From: Nocardioides sp.
GTDB taxonomy: Bacteria; Actinomycetota; Actinomycetes; Propionibacteriales; Nocardioidaceae
Direction of reading: 5' to 3'
DNA length: 64,000 nt
NCBI RefSeq assembly: GCF_014360585.1
Contig: NZ_JACIXG010000005.1
Coordinates: 61,160 to 125,159 of the forward strand
Positions 8,024 to 15,708 of this stretch are shown here, piece by piece. A model generated the notes under the pieces. That model searched no databases, had not been told where the DNA came from, and saw only the letters and a program-made list of their open reading frames with translations. Each line of letters begins with the position of its first letter. Position 1 is the first letter of the stretch. The position numbers were made by a program, and so were the translations under genes.

Positions 8024-8929
8024 ATGCCGTATCCGCCGCCCTCAGGCTCCCCCGGTTCGGGCGCGCCTGACGAGGAGCCGCAGAAGCAGCCTGCACCGTT
8101 CGACTACAACGAGCGCCTGATCGGGCTCTCCGTGGACGACGGCGGCGACCGGCCCGCGTTCAACGCCCGCAAGGAGCGCGCCGCGCGCGGTGGCCCGCTG
8201 GGCCAGGTCATGACCATCGCCGTGTCCCTCGCTCTCGTGGTGGTGTGCGGCGTGGTCGTCTACACGCTCTTCAACCGCGGGGACGACGCGGCCACGACCG
8301 CCGGAATTCCGACGGTGAGCGACGCGCCCTCGACCGGGGACGGACCGACCGACTCGGCGAGCCCCGACGGCGGGCGCTCCGACATCAGCGGCGAGTCCAG
8401 CGGCAAGCCCGGCTGGCCCGGGACGAGCTCACCGGGCGACCCCAGCGACGGCGCCACCTCGCGTTCGACCATCGGCCCCGAACGCCTCTCCAAGGCCGAC
8501 GTCCCCCGCCCGTGGGAGTTCACCTACGGCGACGTCACGCTGAAGGCCCGTTACCTCAGCGGCAAGGACTACGCAGGCTGCAAGGCGACGCTCAAGCGCG
8601 TGGTCCGCGACCTCGGCTGCGACTACGCCGTCCGGGTCTCTTACAAGGCTCAGCAGAACAACGTGCGGATGACCCACTTCGTCTACGACTTCAGCACCGT
8701 CGAAGCCGCAGGGGCGGCCGCTGCGAAGATCGAGCCCAAGCACGTGATCCCGCCCACGGAGGCGTACCTGCCGGGCTACACCCAGGGCTGGTTCAAGGTG
8801 AAGGACTACGGCAAGTACGTCGTCTACACCATGGTCACCTCCACCGGCGCCATCACCGAGGCCAGGGGCAAGGAGTACACCTCCTACGGCAACACCGACC
8901 TCGGCGCGGAGATCCTCTTCCGGATGTGA
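8024..8929 (+). CDS. Single-pass membrane protein of unknown function, paralogue of the protein at 12925
   Basis: The 301-residue protein has a Pro-rich cytoplasmic N terminus, one helix ([21 protein letters not shown], residues about 65-85), a Ser/Pro/Gly-rich linker to about residue 155, and a folded outer domain beginning [14 protein letters not shown]. The domain has two Cys in DYAGCKATL and LGCDYAV and the stretch [20 protein letters not shown]. The same order of features (W-x-F-x-x-GDV, DY-x-x-C, GC-x-YA, VR-x-x-x-x-VY-x-F) occurs in the protein at 12925-13716, so the two are paralogues 4 kb apart. No known domain was recognised. It may be a cell-envelope protein. Confidence 0.6.
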   Translation: MPYPPPSGSPGSGAPDEEPQKQPAPFDYNERLIGLSVDDGGDRPAFNARKERAARGGPLGQVMTIAVSLALVVVCGVVVYTLFNRGDDAATTAGIPTVSDAPSTGDGPTDSASPDGGRSDISGESSGKPGWPGTSSPGDPSDGATSRSTIGPERLSKADVPRPWEFTYGDVTLKARYLSGKDYAGCKATLKRVVRDLGCDYAVRVSYKAQQNNVRMTHFVYDFSTVEAAGAAAAKIEPKHVIPPTEAYLPGYTQGWFKVKDYGKYVVYTMVTSTGAITEARGKEYTSYGNTDLGAEILFRM

Positions 8930-8936
8930 GGCCGGA

Positions 8937-9737
8937 TCAGGGGCTCGGCTGATCCGCTCCCGGCGGCGGCGCCTCGCTCGAGCCGCTCTCACCGGTGCCC
9001 GGCTGCTCCGTAGGCTCGGCGCTCGGCGTCTCCGACGCCGGGGCGCTCGGCTCCACCGGCACGGCGGGCTCAGACTGCTGTGGGGCCTGCGAGGGCTCGG
9101 TGGACGGGGTCGACGACGGCTCCGAGGTCGCGGTCTCGCCCGGCGCGGGATCCTGGCGCGGCTTGCGGTCGCGCTCGTTGGAGCCACCGCCGGTCACACC
9201 TGAGATCGTGGTTCGCTTGTCTTCGCCACCCACGATCGAGCTGACGCTGCGTCCGGCGACCAGCTCGACGATCGTGATCGCGGCGACCACGACCACGAAC
9301 ATCGCCAGCGAGGCCAGTCCGATCCGCTTCCAGGGCAGCGCGCGGAGACGCTCTCGCCACCCAGACCCAACCTCCGTGTCGCTGGACTCGTCGGGCGCGG
9401 CGGCAGCGATGCTCTCGGAGACGGACTCAGGAGTGGGCTTCGAACGGCCACGTGCGCCGGCGAGCCCGGCCGATCGCCAGCGGGCCAGCGCCTGGGCCCG
9501 GGCCACCTTCTCGCGGCTCTTCGCCAACCCCTGCGAATAGAGGTTGGTGCCGATCGTGGCCGCGATGCTGCCGACCGCGGCGCCCGCCAGGGTGCCCACG
9601 GCACCGAGCGTGGAGAGCAGCAGCGCGGAGGTGACCGCAGCGAGCGCGCCAGCGGTGGTCGCGAGCCAGTCGATGCCGGACCGCCTCGACTCCTGGAGAT
9701 CGCTCCGATGATCACCGGAGGGTGCGCTGTCACTCAT
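8937..9737 (-). CDS. Membrane protein with two membrane regions and a Pro/Ser/Thr/Glu-rich tail
   Basis: The 266-residue protein has an N-terminal Ala/Gly-rich hydrophobic region (about residues 24-65: GALAAVTSALLLSTLGAVGT, then GAAVGSIAATIGTNLY), a cytoplasmic linker, a second helix (IGLASLAMFVVVVAAITIVEL) and an outer tail rich in SEPS/TPST/EPSQ repeats. Such tails usually cross the peptidoglycan layer. No catalytic motif is visible. It converges on the gene at 8024-8929 with a 7-bp gap. The function is unknown. Confidence 0.55.
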   Translation of the reverse strand: MSDSAPSGDHRSDLQESRRSGIDWLATTAGALAAVTSALLLSTLGAVGTLAGAAVGSIAATIGTNLYSQGLAKSREKVARAQALARWRSAGLAGARGRSKPTPESVSESIAAAAPDESSDTEVGSGWRERLRALPWKRIGLASLAMFVVVVAAITIVELVAGRSVSSIVGGEDKRTTISGVTGGGSNERDRKPRQDPAPGETATSEPSSTPSTEPSQAPQQSEPAVPVEPSAPASETPSAEPTEQPGTGESGSSEAPPPGADQPSP

Positions 9738-9791
9738 TCACTCCAGGTTAACGGGTGCCACCCGACGCAACCGGAGTCGCGTTGACGCAGG

Positions 9792-10565
9792 TCACCCTTG
9801 GCTCAGGTCACGCTCCAGAGCCGCGGCGCCGGACATCAGGGTCGAGACGAGGCTCGGCAGCGACGCCTTGTCGTAGCGGACGCTGGGCATGGAGATCGAC
9901 ATCCCGGCGACGACGTCACCCCCAGCGCCTCGGACGGGGACCCCGACGGCGACCACTCCACGCTCGGTGCGGCCGTCGTTGAAGGCGAATCCGCTGCGGC
10001 GTACCCGCTCGAGCTCGGTACGCAGCGCGTCGAGGTCCGGGCGGTCGGCCGGCTGATCGGCGTACCTGTCCCGGGAGTAGATCGAGGCGAGCTCCTCGTC
10101 TGCGATCTGAGCGAGCAGCAGGAGGCCGGCGGTGGTGCGGTGCGCGGGGAAGACCATCCCCTCGCGAGAGCCGACCTTGAGCGACTGCGGCGACTCGACC
10201 GAGGCGATGAACCGGCAGGTGTCCCCGGCGCGTACGGCGACGTTGGCGGACTCGCCGAGCAGGTCGACCAGGCGCTGCAGATGCGGCAGCGCCACCTGAC
10301 GGAGCCGGGACGCGGTCGAGCGGGAGTGTGCGGCCAGCTCCAGCACGGGGCCTGCTCGGTAGACCTTGTCCTCGTCCTGGACCGCGAAGTCGCGGTAGAC
10401 CAACATGGCGAGCAGCCGGTGGGCAGTGGAGCGGGCCACGTCGAGCCGAGCCGCTGCCTCGGAGACGGTCAGGCGACCTTCGACCTGAAGGATCGCCGCC
10501 AGCTCGAGCGCGTGGTCGACGCTGGTGATCGCGTACGGGGGCCGGGTCTTGATCGGCTTGTCCAT
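9792..10565 (-). CDS. IclR-family transcriptional regulator
   Basis: The 257-residue protein has an N-terminal winged helix (ALELAAILQVEGRLTVSEAA then ARLDVARSTAHRLLAMLVYR) and the IclR effector domain (LPHLQRLVDLLGESANVAVR ... FPAHRTTAGLLLLA ... GVVAVGVPVR). It diverges from a maleylpyruvate isomerase gene with 126 bp between. IclR proteins commonly control gentisate or 3-hydroxybenzoate genes, so it probably regulates that neighbour. GAGGTGG lies just before the ATG. The other gentisate genes are not in the window. Confidence 0.85.
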   Translation of the reverse strand: MDKPIKTRPPYAITSVDHALELAAILQVEGRLTVSEAAARLDVARSTAHRLLAMLVYRDFAVQDEDKVYRAGPVLELAAHSRSTASRLRQVALPHLQRLVDLLGESANVAVRAGDTCRFIASVESPQSLKVGSREGMVFPAHRTTAGLLLLAQIADEELASIYSRDRYADQPADRPDLDALRTELERVRRSGFAFNDGRTERGVVAVGVPVRGAGGDVVAGMSISMPSVRYDKASLPSLVSTLMSGAAALERDLSQG

Positions 10566-10633
10566 CCCACCTCTTCCTGATCACACCAAACCAAGCATCT
10601 ATCGCCTGGCTTCGCAGGAGATTCACGGACCTA

Positions 10634-10665
10634 GTTGTTCTATTGCACAGAATCATTTGTTCTGT
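10634..10665. promoter_or_regulatory. Overlapping dyads, probable IclR operator
   Basis: The divergent region contains ACAGAA (10647-10652) and TTCTGT (10660-10665) separated by 7 bp. This overlaps a second dyad in which TTCT and the same AGAA flank ATTGCAC. IclR-type repressors bind short palindromes of this kind. Its position between the regulator and isomerase genes suggests control of both. Confidence 0.45.
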
Positions 10666-10691
10666 CGGCACTGAACCAGCACTCTGTGACC

Positions 10692-11351
10692 ATGACCATC
10701 CTGATCGACGCCACCCCGGCGCGTACGTTCGACGATTCCCGCCGCTGGATCACCGAGGGCACCGCCCTGCTGACCGGTGGCATCGACCGGCTCGAGCTCG
10801 CCGATTTCGACGGCGCCTCGCAGCTGCCGGGCTGGACCCGCAAGCACCTGATCGGCCACGTCGCCGCCAACGCCGACGCCCTCGGCAACCTGGTCTCCTG
10901 GGCGGAGACGGGCGTGGAGAAGCGGATGTACGCCTCCCCCGAGCAGCGCAACGCCGACATCGAGGCGGCTGCGACGCGACCTGCCGACGAGCTCCGGGCG
11001 TGGTATCTCCGCGGAGCCGAGGAGCTCGAAGAGGCCATGGACCGGCTGAGCCCCGAGCAGTGGGAGCACGAGGTGATCACCGCGCAGCTCGTCACCCGGA
11101 AGGCCGGCGACGTCCCGTGGATGCGTGTTCGGGAGGTCTTCGTCCACGCCGTCGACCTCGGCGTCGGGATCACCTTCGCGGACCTTCCCGACGACTTCCT
11201 GCTCGCGCTGGCCGACGAGATCCGTACGAAGCGGGCTCTCTCCGACGACGACCTGCGCGGCGTCACGGGGCCTCTGCCCGAGGTCGCCGCCTGGCTCGCC
11301 GGACGGCCGCACGGCCTGGTCGACGCGCCGGAGCTCGGCCCCTGGCTGTGA
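10692..11351 (+). CDS. Mycothiol-dependent maleylpyruvate isomerase family protein
   Basis: The 219-residue protein is a DinB-fold thiol-dependent isomerase. The metal-ligand region is GWTRKHLIGHVAANADAL, where the His of IGHV matches the family ligand, and a second His is in VREVFVHAVDLGVG. Family role: cis-trans isomerisation of maleylpyruvate to fumarylpyruvate in gentisate degradation, with mycothiol as cofactor. The start is ATG 10692; a longer in-frame reading lacks a ribosome site. The divergent IclR gene supports an aromatic-catabolic role. Gentisate dioxygenase and fumarylpyruvate hydrolase are absent nearby, so a related mycothiol transferase role is possible. Confidence 0.75.
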   Translation: MTILIDATPARTFDDSRRWITEGTALLTGGIDRLELADFDGASQLPGWTRKHLIGHVAANADALGNLVSWAETGVEKRMYASPEQRNADIEAAATRPADELRAWYLRGAEELEEAMDRLSPEQWEHEVITAQLVTRKAGDVPWMRVREVFVHAVDLGVGITFADLPDDFLLALADEIRTKRALSDDDLRGVTGPLPEVAAWLAGRPHGLVDAPELGPWL

Positions 11352-11363
11352 CCGACGCCGGGA

Positions 11364-12245
11364 TCAGCGCCAGCCGCCGAGCTTGTCCGGGTTGAGGACG
11401 ATCCAGACGTCGGTGACCCGGCCATCGACGACCCGGAGGTTGGCGACACCGCGGTGAACGTCGCCCTCGACGAGCGTGAACCCGAGGCCGTCGGCGGTGG
11501 CCTCCGTACGGATCGTCCAGGTCGGCCGCTTCGTGAGCACGCCCAGCAGGAACCGGGCCACCTTCTCCGGCCCCTCGATCGGATTGAGGGCGGATCTGAC
11601 TCGGCCACCACCGTCGGATCGGAGAGTGACCGACGGGTCCAGCAGCGACACCAACCGGCCGAGGTCACCGCCCGCGGTCGCGGAGACGAAGGCACGGACG
11701 ACGTCGTCGTGCTCGGGCAGCGGGGCGACCTCGCCGCGCTGCTCGGCCACCCGGCGTCGCGCCGAGGAGGCGAGCTGCCGCACCGCCGCCGGGGAGCGAC
11801 CGACCACACTGGCGATGTCACCGAACGGGACGGCGAAGATGTCATGGAGCACGAACGCGACCCGCTCGGCCGGGGTCATCGCGTCGAGCACGACGAGCAG
11901 CGCCGTGCTCACCGTGTCGTCCAGGGTCGCCCGGTCGGCCGGATCCTCGGGGGCGGCGAGGAACCCTGGCCTGACCGGCTCGGGCAGCCAGGACCCGACG
12001 TACCTCTCCCGGCGCGAATGCGCCGACTTGAGTACGTCGAGACAGATCCTGCTGGCAACGCGGCTCAACCAGCCGGCGGGGTTGTCGATCGCCGCTCGTT
12101 CGTCCTCCGAGAGGCGGTACCACCGCAGATAGGTCTCCTGGACCGCGTCCTCGGCCTCCTCGAGGGTGCCGAGCAGCCGATACGCGAGCGCGATCAGGCG
12201 ACGACGCTCGACCATCGCGTCGCCCAGGTCGTCCATGTCGGTCAT
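11364..12245 (-). CDS. sigJ: ECF41-group RNA polymerase sigma factor (SigJ-like) with SnoaL-like C-terminal domain
   Basis: The 293-residue protein has sigma region 2 (LIALAYRLLGTLEEAEDAVQ then ETYLRWYR) and region 4 (MTPAERVAFVLHDIFAVPFG, then VVGRSPAAVRQLASSARRR). It ends in a SnoaL-like extension with the ECF41 signatures WLPEP, DGGGR and NPDKL. In this group the extension tunes sigma activity in place of a classical anti-sigma factor. ATG 12245 is chosen because GGAGGAG lies 8-9 nt upstream. The facing carboxymuconolactone-decarboxylase gene is the classical ECF41 partner, and both promoters carry ECF41-type elements. Confidence 0.9.
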   Translation of the reverse strand: MTDMDDLGDAMVERRRLIALAYRLLGTLEEAEDAVQETYLRWYRLSEDERAAIDNPAGWLSRVASRICLDVLKSAHSRRERYVGSWLPEPVRPGFLAAPEDPADRATLDDTVSTALLVVLDAMTPAERVAFVLHDIFAVPFGDIASVVGRSPAAVRQLASSARRRVAEQRGEVAPLPEHDDVVRAFVSATAGGDLGRLVSLLDPSVTLRSDGGGRVRSALNPIEGPEKVARFLLGVLTKRPTWTIRTEATADGLGFTLVEGDVHRGVANLRVVDGRVTDVWIVLNPDKLGGWR

Positions 12246-12275
12246 CGTGGCATCTCCTCCGGGTTCGTCCTGTGT

Positions 12276-12302
12276 GACGAGCCAGGCAGCGCGAATGTGA
12301 GG
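12276..12302 (-). promoter_or_regulatory. ECF41-type promoter of the sigma-factor gene
   Basis: On the minus strand CCTCACA (12302-12296) is followed after 16 bp by CGTC (12279-12276). This matches the ECF41 consensus (TGTCACA, about 15-16 bp, CGTC) well and points to the sigma gene, implying autoregulation. The -35 hexamer shares a perfect 10-bp inverted repeat (GAATGTGAGG/CCTCACATTC) with the opposing promoter. Confidence 0.65.
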
Positions 12303-12308
12303 CTGCGA

Positions 12309-12335
12309 CCTCACATTCCCCCGAGCCACCTCGTC
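12309..12335 (+). promoter_or_regulatory. ECF41-type promoter of the carboxymuconolactone-decarboxylase gene
   Basis: CCTCACA (12309-12315), a 16-bp spacer and CGTC (12332-12335) mirror the promoter of the sigma gene exactly in spacing and -35 sequence. The two -35 elements lie back to back, 6 bp apart. Confidence 0.65.
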
Positions 12336-12383
12336 AGTCCGGTGAGTGCCCGCGCTGTGGCGGGCCCGACCCGAAGGAACCCG

Positions 12384-12836
12384 ATGCTCGCCCACGTGAA
12401 CCTCACCAAGCTCTTCCCCGCTGCGTACCAGGCCCAGATGGCGGTCGAGGAGGCGGTCGAAGAGGCCATCACCGTCGCCGGCCTCGACCGGCTGACCGTC
12501 GATCTGGTCAAGCTCCGCGCCTCCCAGATCAACGGCTGCGCCTTCTGCCTGCGGATGCACACCGAGGACGCTCTCAAGAACGGCGAGACGACCGACCGCC
12601 TCGCCCTCGTCGCCGCCTGGTGGGAGTCGCAGTACTTCACCCCCGAGGAGCAGGCCGCGCTCACCATCGCCGAGCAGATCACCCGCATCGGCGACCTGCA
12701 CACCGCAGCCGCTCCGAAGGTCGACGTCGAGAGCATCCTGGACGAGAAGCAGATCGCCGCCCTGACCTGGGTCGCGATCACGATCAACTCCTGGAATCGG
12801 ATCGCCATCTCCAGCCACTACCCCGTCGCTCCCTGA
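12384..12836 (+). CDS. Carboxymuconolactone decarboxylase / AhpD-like protein, ECF41 target
   Basis: The 150-residue protein is a typical small AhpD-fold protein. The redox motif is CAFC within NGCAFCLRMHTEDAL (Cys50 and Cys53), with the following His forming the peroxidase-type proton relay. The C-terminal helix has LTWVAITINSWNRIAIS. Family role: thiol-based peroxidase-like or decarboxylase activity. It faces the ECF41 sigma gene across a shared promoter region. Carboxymuconolactone-decarboxylase, oxidoreductase and epimerase genes are the usual targets of ECF41 factors. GAAGGAA lies just before the ATG. Confidence 0.88.
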   Translation: MLAHVNLTKLFPAAYQAQMAVEEAVEEAITVAGLDRLTVDLVKLRASQINGCAFCLRMHTEDALKNGETTDRLALVAAWWESQYFTPEEQAALTIAEQITRIGDLHTAAAPKVDVESILDEKQIAALTWVAITINSWNRIAISSHYPVAP

Positions 12837-12870
12837 GCGAGACGGGTTCGGAGGCGTAGGAGAGAATGGG

Positions 12871-12903
12871 GAATCACGTGGGAGTCTTTCTCCCACGTGA
12901 TTC
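12871..12903. terminator. Perfect 14-bp hairpin without U-tract
   Basis: GAATCACGTGGGAG (12871-12884) and its exact complement CTCCCACGTGATTC (12890-12903) enclose a 5-nt loop TCTTT. It lies 34 bp after the carboxymuconolactone-decarboxylase gene and 21 bp before the next start codon on the same strand. It probably separates the two units, as a U-poor terminator of the kind common in actinobacteria. Confidence 0.6.
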
Positions 12904-12924
12904 TTCACTCGCGCAGGGGGACCG

Positions 12925-13716
12925 ATGAATACGCCGACACCGCCACCACCGCCGCCGGACGGCTATGGTGCGATGCCGCCAGCGCCGAACCTGCAGCCCG
13001 CGATCCAACAGCCTGTCCACCCGCCGAACGAAAATTCGTTCGGCCCAGCCGGGCCGCCGCCGCCCAGGCCCCGGTCGCACAACCCGTGGCCCCTCATCAT
13101 CGGGATCGGCGCGATCGCCGGCGTGCTGATCATCGGCGTGATCCTCACGGCCGGCATCGTCCTCCTCAGCGGCGAGGACGATCCCACCGCCGGGCCGGGA
13201 CCGCTGACCGTGACGGCGACACCGAGCACATCGCCTGATCCGTCGGCCACCGATCCCGCAGCCGGTGGGCTGGCCGCAGAGCTCTTCGAGGGCGACTGGA
13301 AGTTCAAGCTCGGCGACGTGAGCATGAACGCGACGTACGGGGCCTCCCAGGACTACCCGGACTGTGGTCCGATCGCTTCGGCGGCCCTGGACAGGAAGGG
13401 CTGCCGCTACGCCGCGATGGGGATCCACGACGCCGAGGGCGGCAAGGTCCGGATGCTCCGGATCGTCTACGTCTTCGGCAGCGAGGCGGAGGCCACGGCG
13501 GCCGCGAAGTCGGTCAAGGAGACCGACTTCGACCTACCCACCGGCAGCCTCATCGAGGACGACGTGATCGGAAAATGGGTCGCCAAGGACTCCTCCAAGG
13601 CGGTCGTCGTCGGCTTCGTGACTGCCCAGGAGGGCGTCTCGGAGAAGAGAGTCGACGACTATCTCCACTACGGCACCGCCGACATCGCGGGTGCACTGAT
13701 CTTCATGGACCTGTGA
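12925..13716 (+). CDS. Single-pass membrane protein of unknown function, paralogue of the protein at 8024
   Basis: The 263-residue protein has a Pro-rich cytoplasmic head (PTPPPPPPDGYG), one helix (PLIIGIGAIAGVLIIGVILT, about residues 56-80), a Thr/Ser/Pro linker and a folded outer domain (from about residue 120: WKFKLGDVSMNATYG, DYPDCGPI, KGCRYAAMGI, VRMLRIVYVFGSEAEATAAA). The domain parallels the 8024-8929 product in length and landmarks, including both Cys. No assigned family was recognised. Ends facing the RTX gene, 22 bp apart. Confidence 0.6.
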   Translation: MNTPTPPPPPPDGYGAMPPAPNLQPAIQQPVHPPNENSFGPAGPPPPRPRSHNPWPLIIGIGAIAGVLIIGVILTAGIVLLSGEDDPTAGPGPLTVTATPSTSPDPSATDPAAGGLAAELFEGDWKFKLGDVSMNATYGASQDYPDCGPIASAALDRKGCRYAAMGIHDAEGGKVRMLRIVYVFGSEAEATAAAKSVKETDFDLPTGSLIEDDVIGKWVAKDSSKAVVVGFVTAQEGVSEKRVDDYLHYGTADIAGALIFMDL

Positions 13717-13738
13717 GCACCCACCCACACTCCGGACG

Positions 13739-15526
13739 TCACTGAACCGTTCGGTCGGTGCCTGCGCCGCCGACGAGACGATCGCTGCCGGAGCCTCCGT
13801 ACAGCCGGTCGGCGCCGTCGTTGCCGTAGATCCTGTCGTTGCCGGAATTTCCGTAGAGCAGGTCGTTGCCCCTGCCACCGTAGATCTGGTCGCTGCCCGC
13901 GCCACCCCAGATCGCATTGGCGCCGGAACCGCCCTTGAGTACGTCGGACTTCGCCGTGCCGCTGAGCCGCTCGACGCCACGCAACGCGTCCCGTCCGGCT
14001 CCGGTGGACTGCGGCGCAGTCGTCGCCAGCGAGACCGTCACCCGCGTGGCGCTGTCGTAGTAGGAGACCCGGTCGACGCCGCTGCCCGCTTCGACGACGT
14101 CGTTGCCGCCTCGGGGAGCGATCACGTCGTTGCCCGCGCCCGCGTAGATCGTGTTGTTTCCGTTGTTCCCGTAGAGGGTGTCGGAGTGGTTGGTGCCGGT
14201 GAGGTTCTCGAACTCCGTGATGGTCTTGTAGCCGGCCCCGACGGTGTTCTGCTGGGACCTCGCCAGGAGCGAGACCTTGACCGCCCTGGTGATGTTGGAG
14301 AACGTGATCCGGTCGGTGCCGGTGCCACCCAGTACGCGGTCCGTCCCCGTCCCGGGGAGGACGACGTCGTTGCCGCTGTCTCCAGCGATGTTGTCGTTGC
14401 CGGCGCCGCCGTCGATGAGATCGTTGCCGCCGCCGCCGAAGAGGCCATCGGCACCGGTCCCGCCGACGAGGGAGTCCTTGCCGTCGCGCGCTGTCAGCGA
14501 GTCGTTGCCGGTGCCACCGTCGAGCCTGTTGTTGCCCGCGCCACCGACGAGCATGTCGTTGCCGCCGTCGCCCCGCATCACGTCGGTCCCGTCGCTGCCG
14601 TGGAGGTAGTCGTCTCCGTCGCCACCGGTCATCGTGCTCGCAGACCCGTCGGGCGCCCACAGCTCGTCGTCGCCGACACCGCCGTGCATCGTGTCGACGC
14701 CACGACCGCCACGAAGGACATCGGCACCGTCGCCACCCTCGAGGATGTTGTCACCTGCGGTGAAGGACTCGTCCAGCCTGTCGTTCCCGGCGCCGCCGAT
14801 CAGGCGGTCGTGACCGTCCCCGCCGGCGACCGTGTCGTCGTCGGCGCCGCCGTCGAGGCGGTCGTCGCCGCCGCGCCCGGCGAGGTCGTCGAGGCCCGCA
14901 CCTCCGAGGAGCTGGTCAGCACCTTGGCCGCCGACGAGCCGGTCGTTCCCGGCGCCGCCGTCCAGCGTGTTGTCGCCCGCGCCCCAGTCATCCAGGCGGT
15001 CGTCGCCGTCGCCGCCGACAAGCACATCGTCGCTGGCACCTTCCAGGTCGCCGCCGTTGACCGTGTCATTGCCGGCCCCACCGTCGATGTGATCCGCCCC
15101 GTTGCCGCCCTGGAGGAAATCGGCGCCGTCTCCGCCGAGGATCGTCTTGGGATCCGTCCCTCCCGCCGCGATGTGGTCATCGCCGGCACCGCCGTCGAGA
15201 AGATCTCTGCCGTGCTCACCACCCAGGCTGTCGCGGCCGCCCTCGCCGAACACACGATCGTCGCCGTCGCCGTCGACGACCCAGTCGTCTCCCCAACCCG
15301 CGCAGACGACGTCGTTCCCGGCCCCGGCGACGATGGTGTCCGCGGCATCGGTGCCGCGGATGACGTCGTCACCGGAGGTTGCCGAGTCACCGGCAACCAG
15401 GTCGACCGTGACCGCCAGCCCCTGGCAGGTGCCGACCGCCGCGGCGGGGCTCGCCGACAGAGCAACTGCGGCGGCGGGGGCGATGAGAAGGCCACTGACG
15501 GCGTACGTTGCCAGGCTGAGACGCAT
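13739..15526 (-). CDS. Secreted RTX-type calcium-binding repeat protein
   Basis: The 595-residue protein begins with a signal peptide (MRLSLATYAVSGLLIAPAAA, cleavage likely after ASPAAA near residue 30). It then consists almost entirely of hemolysin-type nonapeptides of the form GGxGxDxL/I, for example GGAGNDTV and GGDGADFL, in several blocks broken by non-repeat spacers near residues 370-400 and 460-500. Each repeat would bind Ca2+ in a parallel beta-roll. There is no catalytic domain and no type I secretion gene nearby; the signal peptide implies Sec export. A matrix or adhesion role is likely but not shown. Confidence 0.88.
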   Translation of the reverse strand: MRLSLATYAVSGLLIAPAAAVALSASPAAAVGTCQGLAVTVDLVAGDSATSGDDVIRGTDAADTIVAGAGNDVVCAGWGDDWVVDGDGDDRVFGEGGRDSLGGEHGRDLLDGGAGDDHIAAGGTDPKTILGGDGADFLQGGNGADHIDGGAGNDTVNGGDLEGASDDVLVGGDGDDRLDDWGAGDNTLDGGAGNDRLVGGQGADQLLGGAGLDDLAGRGGDDRLDGGADDDTVAGGDGHDRLIGGAGNDRLDESFTAGDNILEGGDGADVLRGGRGVDTMHGGVGDDELWAPDGSASTMTGGDGDDYLHGSDGTDVMRGDGGNDMLVGGAGNNRLDGGTGNDSLTARDGKDSLVGGTGADGLFGGGGNDLIDGGAGNDNIAGDSGNDVVLPGTGTDRVLGGTGTDRITFSNITRAVKVSLLARSQQNTVGAGYKTITEFENLTGTNHSDTLYGNNGNNTIYAGAGNDVIAPRGGNDVVEAGSGVDRVSYYDSATRVTVSLATTAPQSTGAGRDALRGVERLSGTAKSDVLKGGSGANAIWGGAGSDQIYGGRGNDLLYGNSGNDRIYGNDGADRLYGGSGSDRLVGGAGTDRTVQ

Positions 15527-15708
15527 GGGGACTCCCGTCCGAGTAGGTGGGTTCGCACACCTCCCGAAAGGCGCAGGACGGGAAGATAGCAGCGCTTCGC
15601 AGGTCCCGCACCGCCAATTCGTCGTGCCGAGCCGCTGACCAGGTTCCCTGGTCGTTCATCTGGGGTTTCGCGGGATTCGAACGCGTTTTGGTTGAGCGCA
15701 CATGACTC

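Noticed and set aside
10591..10610. CCAAGCATCT near the IclR start looked like a KstR2 half-site
   Set aside because: The second half (CCTGG after CTATCG) has the wrong spacing and no GCTAGG or TTGG, and the neighbouring genes do not belong to HIP catabolism.
9792..11351. A gentisate-degradation cluster
   Set aside because: Only the regulator and isomerase are present; no gentisate dioxygenase or fumarylpyruvate hydrolase lies in the window.
13668..15589. Long open frames antisense to the RTX gene
   Set aside because: They are by-products of GC-rich repetitive coding on the other strand; compositions are improbable and there are no ribosome sites.
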